From positions 36,286,773 through 36,350,772 of the forward strand of contig CM054138.1 in NCBI GenBank assembly GCA_028751875.1: a stretch of DNA of 64,000 bases. The letters run 5' to 3'. The stretch's first letter is position 1; every line of letters begins with the position of its first letter. The position numbers and the translations under genes were made by a program. The notes beneath the pieces are model-generated. The model did no database searches. It worked only from the letters and a program-made list of their open reading frames with translations, and was not told the origin of the DNA. The stretch comes from Rapana venosa (lineage: Eukaryota; Mollusca; Gastropoda; Neogastropoda; Muricidae). Below are positions 37,561 to 47,284 of this stretch, piece after piece.

Positions 37561-37890
37561 ATTCTTTTATTTCACAAGTACTGAATAAGCACTCTTTTTT
37601 TTTTGTACATCTAGTCCCCATGTGCATGTGGTATTTTAAATTGTTATCCATTCCCACCAGCACACAATGGCCTACTCTTCCAAAAGGGGGAACAGGTTTT
37701 AACATGTGCACAAAATGTTCTGCAAGTGTTGGCACACATGACCCCAGTTTATAGTGTCATCCAAAAGACTTTTGGGGAGTACAGTCAGTAGTGATGTTAA
37801 CTCCAGCAGAAAAAATCCCCTTGAACGGGTGGCTTGAACCCAGAATCAAACCCAGGCTGTCAGATCATGAGCACGATGCTCTCATGAGCC

Positions 37891-37891
<1 letters not shown>
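37561..37891 (-). mobile_element. SINE-A, nearly full length
   Basis: Minus-strand tRNA-derived SINE. The head near 37,840-37,885 holds box-B-like GGTTTGATTCTGGG. The body includes GGAGTTAACATCACTACTGA and TGCCAACACTTGCAGAAC (reverse complements of plus sequence), and the tail ends at ATTCTTTTATTTC. Followed at once by a GT array. A second copy lies just to the right in the same orientation. Confidence 0.8.
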
Positions 37892-37936
<45 letters not shown>

Positions 37937-37952
37937 TGTGTGTGTTCATTGA

Positions 37953-38310
37953 CATTCTTTTCTTTCGAGGATAGTGGCATAATCACTCATGAGCTTTTTT
38001 ACATCTAGTCCCTGGGTGCATGTGGTTTTGTAAATTTTGTCATCCATTCCTACCGGCACACAATAGCCTACTTTTCCAAAAGGTGCAACAGGTGCACAAG
38101 GTGTTCTGCATGAGTTCACACACAGGACATATGTCAGTAAACCAACTCAACCAAAGGACTTTCAGGGGAATTGAGCCAGCACTATTAACTCCAGGGAAAA
38201 AGTCCCTTTGAATGGGTGTCTCAGTGGTGGCACGAACCTAGGATCAAATCCAGGCTGGCATATACTATAGCAAGGACAATGTTCTAACCACTAGGCTATC
38301 CCATCCCCCA
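37953..38310 (-). mobile_element. SINE-A, full length (best copy)
   Basis: About 358 bases on the minus strand. The head is GGATAGCCTAGTGGTTAGAA (A-box-like) with box-B-like GGATTTGATCC ~40 bases on. The body holds GGAGTTAATAGTGCTGGCTC and a 3' domain with CGGTAGGAATGGATGACA. The tail is GGACTAGATGTAAAAAAGCT-CATGAGTGATT and ATCCTCGAAAG. The terminal hairpin plausibly serves as the site recognised by a partner LINE RT. Confidence 0.85.
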
Positions 38311-38407
38311 TGAGTGTATATGTGTGTGTATGTGTGTGTGTGCATGTGTGCATGCATGCGTGCATGTGTGTGACTGTGTGTGTGAGACCGTTTCTTTTAA
38401 AAGTATG

Positions 38408-38875
38408 CTACCAGCAGCCAATGCGAAGTGGTTAGCACTATGGGTTAGAGACTGTATGCTTGCAGGTTCAAGTCCCATAGTCATAGGGATTTTTCAGACT
38501 ATGGTCAGCTCCTACCTAGAGAGTTTGCTATGGAATCATTGGGAAGACAGGGACCATACAGCCCAGATTCATCCACTTTAATGGAAGCAATTCTAGGAGT
38601 GTTATTCAAAATACCTAACACTGCAGGTGTCTGTATCTCTCAGGCCAGGGTTATGCAGGATATAGAGTAGAGCCCTGTTAAGAAGTCTCAAAACACATAC
38701 AATTCCACACCAGCTGCATTTCATCATCCTCTTTACCATTCATGCAATTAAAGACCTAAGGATGACCTTAAGAATGTGACATAATGAATCTGGGTATGGC
38801 TTGGGGGGAGGGATTGAAATGAATGGCATGGACAGAACAGGCCATAAATGTCACAAGAGAAGAGTCTACACAAAA
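38408..38875 (+). mobile_element. tRNA-headed SINE, third family (SINE-C)
   Basis: Head GCGAAGTGGTTAGCACTATG (A box) and GCAGGTTCAAGTCCC (B box). The distal part, 38,760-38,875 (GGGATTGAAATGAATGGCAT...), matches 50,330-50,450 by eye (GGCTGGGGCAGGGAGATTGA...). The exact 3' end is unclear. Confidence 0.6.
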
Positions 38876-38998
38876 AAACAGAAGTTGCTCATAATGTGTG
38901 TTTTCATTCATACCACCCACACTCCTTTTCCACTTTCATGTTTGTCAAAACTACAAACAAACATCTCTACCATCAACAAACTAGTTAGAACTACTCAC

Positions 38999-39496
38999 AC
39001 GAGGCCTCCTCCACTCAAACTGACGGGGAGCACGGCGACTGAAGAAGATGGAATCATCCTCAGCAAGAAACTCTGGATCTTCAAAGAGAATCTGCTGCTC
39101 CAGACACTTCTGCTTGATGTCCGCGTACTTCTGCTCCGTCAGACCGATGAAGGGGTTCCTCTGGGCCGTCCGCTGAGGACGACCGCTAATCTTGGGTCTA
39201 GGGCTTGGATCCGGGCCAGAGGAGAATCCCTTGAAGCGGAACCCTAATCCCGAATCCCCACCATCATCCCCACCGCCTACGCCGAATCGAATTCCCCGCC
39301 CTCCAAAAGTATCCCCAAAACCGAGATCGACGTCCCCGCCGCCGAAAACGCCTCCTCCTCCGGCAGTATATCCGATGCTGGAACCGCCTGGGCCGCCGAT
39401 GCTGTAAGTTTTGGTTTCCACCCGGGCCGGTCCTTTGCCATCGGAGAAAAAGGTTTTCACAGTGCGGGTACCGCTGCCGCCGAACCCAGAAAACAT
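38999..39496 (-). CDS. Calpain first coding exon (Gly-rich N-terminus)
   Basis: Encodes 166 N-terminal residues of a calpain. Residues 1-33 contain MFSGFGGSGT and a basic/Ser/Thr stretch. Residues 34-92 are Gly-rich, like the low-complexity N-termini of some invertebrate calpains. Residues 114-166 are the core-entry signature: NPFIGL, DIKQKC, ILFEDPEF (136-143), SIFFS and FEWRRP (160-165). I chose the ATG at 39,496: the frame opens after a TGA and has no earlier ATG, so the longer TTG-started reading is not needed. The exon ends at CGT|GTGAGT (donor 38,998-38,993), phase 0, exactly where the 6,878-7,168 exon ends. No following calpain exon is visible to the left within 32 kb, so this may be an alternative first exon of the same gene. 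Confidence 0.9.
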
Positions 39497-41087
39497 CTTC
39501 TTGGTGGACAAGTACTCAACCCAGTTACTGATGACTATCTGTATTGATCACAGAATGTCTCTTGATTATTTCTGATGCCCACTTCTTTCTAAGATGACCT
39601 GCAGTGCTGCTGAAACCGAAGACTAGGCCCCAGATCTAGCTGACTTGGTCTGTGACTTTTTAGCTTCACCCTGGCACTCACAGATGCAATGGACAGACCA
39701 CAGTGTGCGTGTTTTTGTTTGTGCGTGTGGGAGAGTGCACGCTTGCTCGATTGGTCAGAAGCTGCAGGACCAACAACAATACGCACAGACAGTAGGCCAC
39801 AGGTAACAAGCCAATGCGCGAAGGCTGCAGGGCCACAGCAGATCAATAGAGCGAGACGCCGCGCGAGTCTGTTGTGGACCAACCCATTTTCCAGTGAGGG
39901 GGAGAATGCGTTTGGTAATTGTGGGGCCCCGGGGAAGGGTGGGGGGGGGGAGGTGAATAAACAACCAAAACTTTTTTTTTTTTTAAATACTCAGAGACTG
40001 CTTTGAAAGAGATTTGAACAGAAATTAAATCTGACTGGTCGCTGACAGTTTGTGTGATCACATTGAGGATAAAAGAATGATTCAGAGAAAAGTGGAGCGG
40101 GCGAGCACACAGTGGAGAAAGTTGTGTGTGTGTGTGTGTGTGATGTTGGCTCATCAAGTGATCAACCACAACAGTTTGTCAGTGAGCTTTGGAATTGCCG
40201 GCAGCACATGTGCTGAGCAAGGGAACTTCCTTACTCTGACTCACGACTTGCTTACAAATTCTGACTAGACCCTAAAACCGGTAGACATCAGTGGGTGTGC
40301 GCGCGCGTGCGAAGTCAAGTAAAAATTATCTGTATTGAGAGTAAAAGCTTCAGTTTACACACTTTTTTTTTTTTATCCTTGCCATCATAAAAGAAAAGAA
40401 AATTGACTTACAAAGGATTCAAGACTCTGTGTGATATCTTTAGTTTAACATCTATTCACATTTAATGATTTTAGACAAAAAGAAAGCAAAAATTGACCCT
40501 CAAAATGCCAACCAAAACAAAGGAGTGGGGGAGAGGAGGTTAGGTAAACTTATAGAGCTTTTAATCTTCTTTATTTTTCTTAAAGCAGTAATTCATCCTA
40601 CATGGAACTCTAAAACTTAAACACAGCTAGGCCTAGGTTATTGAGAAATGAAGGAAAACGAAAGTAAGAATTGACCCTTCCCCCCTCCCCCCCAAATGAA
40701 AAGAAGCAAGAAAAAGAGAGAGTGGGGGAGAAAGGTTTCGGTAAATGTACTTAATTTTAACTTTTGGTTTTTGTTGGGGGGGTTGTTTGTTTGTTGTTGT
40801 TGCTGTTGTGTGTGTGTGTGTGTGTGGTGTGTTTTTGGGGGGGGGGGGGGGGTGGTTAAAGTAGTTATTCATTATAAATTGAACATGGAAAACCTGAAAA
40901 ATCAAACATAACTATTGAGAAATACAGGAATAGTACGAGATTATTGTCTCTCCCAGGTAAACAAGTTACTGACATATTCATAAGCACTGTAATAAACTAC
41001 TAATGGGACTCTTCTTTAATGACAGGGCAATGTCTTTAGATTAGGCGTGCGCGCGCGCGCGTGTGTGTGTGTGTGGTTGAGGGGGAG

Positions 41088-41092
<5 letters not shown>
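39497..41092. other. Calpain / arpin divergent intergenic region, left part
   Basis: Holds the presumed promoter of the 39-kb calpain exon. 39,600-40,300 is relatively GC-rich single-copy sequence. Simple tracts: poly-T at 39,972-39,983, GT at ~40,122-40,142 and T/GT/poly-G at 40,767-40,852. No exon recognised. Confidence 0.45.

Positions 41093-41126
<34 letters not shown>
41054..41126. repeat. GT and GA microsatellites
   Basis: CG/GT run followed by a GA run at ~41,093-41,126. Confidence 0.9.
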
Positions 41127-41129
<3 letters not shown>

Positions 41130-41154
41130 GAGTTTACTGATAAGTGTGTGTGTA

Positions 41155-41384
41155 TTTTATTTATTTATTTATTCGTTCATTCTTTTATTTCGAGGATAAT
41201 GGAATAAGCACAAATGTGCTTTTTTACATCCTGTCCCCGTGTGTATGAAGTTTTGTAAATTTTGTCATCCGTTCCCACCGGCACACAATGGTTTACTCTT
41301 CTGAAAAGCGGAATGGGTTTTAACGTGTGTGCGTGCGTTCGCACACGGGACCTCGGTTTATAGTCTCATCCGAAGGACTTCACT
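41155..41384 (-). mobile_element. SINE-A, 5'-truncated
   Basis: Reverse complement of the SINE-A 3' two-thirds: TTTCGAGGATAATGGAATAA, AGCACAAATGTGCT hairpin, GTTCCCACCGGCACACAATG and CATCCGAAGGACTT. Bordered by TTTA repeats on the tail side and GT on the other. Confidence 0.8.
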
Positions 41385-41771
41385 GGTGTGTGTGTGTGTG
41401 TGTGTGTGCGAGGCTGTGCTTACAAGACAGGGTCACGGCTTGTTGACGGAGAAACTTGTAAGAAAAAAGATGTATGCGCACGTGTGAGCACACACACACG
41501 CCCCCGCTCGCGTGCGCACGCGCGCGCGCACACACACACGATTCTCAACAGGCTCCTCTAATTATGTGTTAGTGCACGTGAGCCCAAGCACATAGATGTC
41601 TGCAGACTGTTTTTTAAAAAACCCACATGAAGTGTTTATCAGCTTTCAGAGCAAGTTTAACTTTCCACCCTATTCTGCCTGTCAGCACAATGTATATCCT
41701 TTTTTCATCCTAGTTTGTATACTCTGTTATTAAAGGGTAACATAAGCAAACTCTCACAGCTCTAGCCCAAG

Positions 41772-41811
<40 letters not shown>

Positions 41812-42001
41812 TGCTTCTGTACATCTTTGTACCTAGCGGCTGGTTATGTATCATTATCCAGCACATGGAGTGATGATTAATAAAGGTGATATAACCAGGG
41901 CTAAATCCGTCACGCGCGCACACACACAGCACACACACACACACACCACACTACCACACACACACACACACTCACTCACTCACTACACACACACACACAC
42001 A

Positions 42002-42037
<36 letters not shown>
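41772..42037. repeat. CA-rich microsatellite block
   Basis: CA runs at 41,772-41,809, 41,925-41,965 and 41,988-42,036 with short interruptions. Confidence 0.95.
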
Positions 42038-42039
<2 letters not shown>

Positions 42040-42561
42040 TTTCCTGAACTGGACGAGACAGGCATTGTATGAAGTCATATACACATTGCATACACACTGT
42101 GAACACATACTGGTATGCTAACCACTACCACCAAACCCCTTTTTTTTTTCGCGTGCACGCGCGCACCTCCACTCACTCTCACTCACATGTCGCGCGCTGA
42201 TCTTTCCAGCATCTGAAGAAGTCTCTCGTGGCACTATTGACTTCCCCGACCGATCACAGATGTCAGTTGCGCTGATTCTTCAATGTGCTATGAATCTGGA
42301 GGGGTTGGGCATCTGTTGACTTCCTGCGATGTTGTTGTCAGTTGTTATTTTTATCTGTGCAAGCAGGGTTTTGGCTAAATGTTATTTGATTTTGTTGGTA
42401 AGCAGAGTGCTACCTTTTGAGTGTAGTGAGTTTTGGTTTGGTTTGGTGTTTTTGTTTTGTTTGTTTGTTGTTATGGTTATTGTTTTTGGGTGTGTTTTTG
42501 TTTGTTTGTTGTTTTGGTTTGCTTTTTTTTTTTTTTTTTGGGGGGGGGGGGGGGTCCGTTT

Positions 42562-42652
42562 CTCGGCTCGAGTTCGGAGGTTCACCCATGGTGAGGTTCT
42601 GCGCACGTGACCCTCTTTACCCACCAGTGATTAAGGCAGCTGCATTCCGACT
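42562..42652 (-). mobile_element. SINE-B tail copy next to T/G tract
   Basis: Read on plus: GAGGTTCACCCATGGTGAGG, then GTGACCCTCTTTACCCACCA and GGCAGCTGCATTCCGACTTT. Preceded by T-rich sequence ending in a poly-G run (42,430-42,554). Confidence 0.7.
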
Positions 42653-42936
42653 TTACTTTGTTTGTTTGGGTTTGGTACAGTAGTTGTAGTCTTTGAATTA
42701 GCGTCCGTGCACGTGATATGATTTGGACAAAAAGTTTTGTTTAGTTTGGTTTGTTCTGTTTTTGTTTTTGTTGTTTTGTTGTCTTTGTGTGTGTTTTGTT
42801 GTTGTTGTTGTTGTTGTTTGTTTGTTGTTGTTTGTGTGTGTGTGTGGGTGGGGGGGGGGGGGGGGGGGGGGGGGGGGGTGTTGCTGTTCATTTGTAAGCA
42901 TTTGGTGGGAAGGGAGGGGGAGGTCGTCCGTGTTTT

Positions 42937-43038
42937 TGGCTAGAGCTCTAAGGCTGTTCACCAATGGTGAGATTCTGTGCATGCGACCGTCTTTTACCCA
43001 CCATTGATTAAGGTAGCCGCATTCCGACTTCGGGAATG
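42937..43038 (-). mobile_element. SINE-B tail copy next to T/G tract
   Basis: Read on plus: GGCTAGAGCTCTAAGG, CACCAATGGTGAGATTCTG and AAGGTAGCCGCATTCCGACT. It too is preceded by a T-rich/GTT tract and 29 G (42,850-42,878). Confidence 0.75.
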
Positions 43039-43188
43039 TTTTGTTTTAAATCTTGTCCAAGACTTCATTGGGACATACTAGACAAGCGAACAGTTTTTGT
43101 TTGTTTGTTTTTTGATAAGCCAACAGTTGTTTCAATTTCTTTTCTTTAGTTCATTTCATTTTACTGATTTCTTTTTTCCCCTTCAGAA

Positions 43189-43299
43189 GTATAATTCAAT
43201 GAAGATTCAGAGTTGAAGAGGAAAAGGCAATGGTTGCCTACCCACCTGGGGATTTAGAAGAAATGGAGATAGGGAAATCAGCAGACACTGCAGACCGAA
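43189..43299 (+). other. Candidate 5' untranslated exon upstream of arpin
   Basis: Has an exon shape: pyrimidine tract TTCTTTTTTCCCCTTCAG before it and CGAA|GTATGT after. It contains an ATG and a short open frame (MVAYPPGDLEEMEIGK...), but joining this frame to the arpin ATG exon gives an immediate stop, and the peptide is not arpin-like. It may be a 5' UTR exon or chance. Confidence 0.3.
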
Positions 43300-43480
43300 G
43301 TATGTTGTGGCATATTGCTAAACTTTTATCGTTGATTGTCCTATTAAGCCTATTGACAAAACCTTCGCGAATCCTTTGTGTGTGTGTGCGTGCGTGCTGT
43401 GTGTGTGGTGTGTGTGTGTAACTGTGAGTGTGTGTGTGTGTGTGTGTGCTTGTGTACGTGCATTCCTGTGTTAATGCAGA

Positions 43481-43514
<34 letters not shown>

Positions 43515-43971
43515 CGAGCGTGGCGTGGGTAAGTCAGTGATTTTTTTTAATGGGGGAAGGGGGGTGGGGGTCAGAACAAAAATGAACATAGTGCATTTTT
43601 TGCCTGCGTCAGGTTGCATTGCCCTGCAGTCTGAAAAACAAGGAGAATCAATGTGCCAGGGGAAGAGACTCTCAAGTACAAACACACAGCAGACACTTCA
43701 CAGATGGCGGAAGGGAAAGCTATGATTTCCTGGATTATTTCATTGATGTTTTACTAAGTTGTTTGTCCAAAGTGTTGTGACTGAGAAGTGGTGCAGAAAC
43801 CTCGATAGATAATTATTCGAGCAGAAGATTAGCTTTATTTTATTTTTTTAATTGCTCACAGTGATTCTTGGTTGTTGCTAATGTTGCAATCATACTATGA
43901 TTTAGGAATCACTGAACGTAAACATTCAATTTGATTAAAAAAGTGCAACATAAAGATCGTAACTTAGGAAG

Positions 43972-44063
43972 ATGAGCCGTATCTATGATGATCAGAAATT
44001 GCAGAATTTGCCTCTTATCAACAAATCATGGACATCACCGTGGCACACAAAATCGTGGACAGA
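43972..44063 (+). CDS. ARPIN: Arpin coding exon 1
   Basis: Starts MSRIYDDQKL; ends in TGG ACA GA before GTAGGT (phase 2). A cryptic in-frame TAG lies just inside the intron. Confidence 0.85.
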
Positions 44064-47000
44064 GTAGGTGTTATCCCTGTGGTGTACATTTGAATAAAAT
44101 TTGTAAAAACTATTGGTTGTAATGTGATGCATGTGCAAGAGTAGGATGAATGCAAGCCCTTTGATTTGTTTTTGCAAGATATAGTGCTATATAAATTCCA
44201 TGTATTATTATTATTATAATACATCATAAGATAGTTATTTTGTGAGGATGCATGAGTAGGCTTGCTGGTGTGTGGATGAGAGAGATATATATCAATTGCA
44301 TCTTTAGTAACTTGAGTAAGTATGTCTTTCTATGCATTGTTGCACACTATGTATCCCTATTTTCAAGAGTATTTCATTTAAATATTTACAAATTTAGTGT
44401 GTGTGTGCTCACATGTATGTATCTATGTGCTGGCCTGTGTCAGTGTGTGCATAAAAATTTGTACACACATATACACATTGAAACATGTGCTTACAGATGT
44501 ATGTATCATGCATAAAAATTAAAATTAATGATTATGGATGTCTGTTATAAAGAGAGAGAGTTATGACAGTATTGGGGTACTATAAAAACTGATGAAACTT
44601 GAAGAAAACAAATAGTAAACCTAAAACCAGAAACAGTTTTTGTTGTTGTTTCTCTTTTTTATTGTTATTTTGTCTTTATCATATTTCTTGTATGTTATTA
44701 TTCCTTAAATGTTCAACAGTGAATGAAAATTATATTTTGTATCTATAGACTGCAATATTTCTTTTTTATTTGTGCTTTTGCATTTGATTTAGGGTTTTTT
44801 TCTACCCTAGAACTAGAGAGTGCCAATGCGCCTGAAAAGTTAGGTTTCTGCTATATTCAAATTGCAAATTTACAATACTACATTAAATCAAATTTGCTGT
44901 GCAGAAAGGGGGATGGGGCTCTGATAGAGGGCAGTGTACAAAACAGACACAGAGTGTGTGTCACTGATAGTGCTGGAGCTAAGGTGAGTGTGGGTGTGTG
45001 GGGGTACCTCACTATTTCAGTATGTGTGTGTGTGCACGCATGTGTTTTTATGTGTTTATTTTGGTTTGTTGTTGGTTTTTGTTATTACACAAACGACATT
45101 CTCAACAAATAAAACCATTTCATTCCCAAAGTTGGAATGCGGCTACCTAAATGGGTAAGGGGGGGGGGAATGGTCGCATACGCAAAAATATCACCATTGG
45201 TGAATCCTAAAGCTGTAGCTCAAGCTGAGAAATGAAAGAAAAAAAAGGAATTTCCCTACATTTTTTCCCCCATTTTTGTTTACTGAAGACCAGAAGAGAC
45301 TTCAGAACTTTTCTGAAATATTACAAACTGTTCATATTGTTTATAAGCATTCTAACAATTAGGGGGACAAGTTAACATTGCACTCACATTGCACTCATGA
45401 TCAGACAACCCGGGTTCAAGCCTGTTCAGGGGGATTTTTCTTTTGGAGTTAAGATCACTGTCATCAGTGTTAACTCTACTTCCCTGAAAGTCCTTTGGAT
45501 GAGGCTTTAAAAAGTGGAGGTCCTCTGTGCAAACACACACAGAACATCGCAATCTGACAACCTGGGTTCGATTCCAGTTCAAGGGGGATATTTTCCGCTG
45601 GAGTTAACATCAGTGCAGACTCCACTCTCCCCAAAAGTCCTTCAGATGAGACTGTAAACCGAAGCCCCGTGTGTGAACGCATGCAGAACATCTTGCGCAC
45701 ACATTAAATCCTGTTCCGCTTTTCGTAAGAGTAGGCCATTGTGTGCCGGTGGGAACAGATGACAGAATTTACAAAAACCACATATACACGGGGACCGGAC
45801 ATAAAAGAGCACATAAGTGCTTATTCCATTATCCTCGATATAAAAGAATAAAATAAAATAAATACACTTAAAACCCATTCTGCTTTTTGGAAGAGTGGGC
45901 CATTATGTGCTGGTGGGAACAAATAACAAAACTGCATGCACACTGGTGTTTGTTTAGACATCATCCTTGAAGACAGAATGCTGCTACCTTGATGGTGGGT
46001 AAATGGTTACATACATAAAACCTCACAATTTTTTAACCTTGGTACTCTAGCTGAGGAACTGGAGAAAAAAAATCTCACATTAAGCATGTAAACTGCTGTG
46101 TGATAGCAGGTAAGAATCAGCTTTAAACAAAGACTGGGAAATAACAGTTTTGTGATAGCTACTAAGCATTGTTCAAAAAATAAAAATATGATACCTGTAG
46201 GGGAGGCTGCATCCTTTTTTGTTTAGATCTATAGTATTCTCATTCGTTCTGCATGTCCAGGAAATGTCGTTTTGGATTTCTGTACAATGTTGGAGTCACA
46301 GTTTTGAACTAGATGCCTAGAAACTTTTCATCGTGTTGTTACTGACATCTTAAGTCATGTAACAATTTTTGTAAATCATTTAAATGGATTATATTCAAGC
46401 AGAGAATGTCAAAACACTTTTAAGATGCTGTATTTTTTGTGATAAAGTTTTATAGTCTGAGCCAGTTATGACCTGAATTTCAAAGAAGAGCATGTTATCT
46501 GCCAAACTAATGCAACAAAACAGAAAGTGTTAAGTATGAATAGGACCAAAGAGTTGATGATGATATCATAACTGCTACTACATAGTGTACTAGAATATAT
46601 TTTCTATGTTTCAGAATCGCTACTTCATTCTTCTGGTCAGGGTTAGTCGAGCCCATCGCCGACATTTTGACAGCAAAGGACAAGAGATTGAACCTAACTT
46701 CAGCCAGACCTCAAAAGTTTCCACTGGTTTTTTGAAATTTATTTACAGTAAGATTTTTTTTCTTTCTTGCTATTGTGTGTTTGTGTGTGTGGGGTGTGAG
46801 TGGTGTGTGTGTGTGTGAGTGGTGTGTGTGTGTATGTATGTGTGTTTGTCTAACTTTCGATTTCTCATGGTTTCTATTCATAATTCTATCATGTTTCAGT
46901 CACCAATCTGTCAGTGTGAAATGTCATACTGTTTTGAAAGGCAGAACAGGTTTTACTTTTAGCATGTACACAAGATGTTCTGCATGCATTTTTTTTCACA

Positions 47001-47244
47001 TGAAAGATGTGATCCATTAATTTTTCATGGCGCATTGCCTGTGGCGAAACATCTGATACACTTTCTTTATGATGACTTTTTAAATTATGATTATTTTATT
47101 GATCCATTCATTTAGTGTGTGTGAGTGGGTGTGGATATGTGTGTATGTGTATGTGTTTTAATGCTTGCCAGTAACACACATGAATTTCTATTTTTGATAT
47201 AATACAAGTATTTGTGTTTGATACTACAACATGGAAGCACGCGT

Positions 47245-47284
<40 letters not shown>

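Noticed and set aside
39497..39511. Five-codon N-terminal extension of the Gly-rich calpain exon
   Set aside because: It starts at TTG; the first ATG after the in-frame stop is at 39,496.
43230..43299. MVAYPPGDLEE... as the arpin N-terminus
   Set aside because: The ATG at 43,972 gives the conserved MSRIYDD start and the phase-2 junction to exon 2; the earlier frame runs into a stop if joined.
44723..44904. Open frame upstream of arpin exon 2
   Set aside because: It lies before a good acceptor and has no arpin similarity; intronic.
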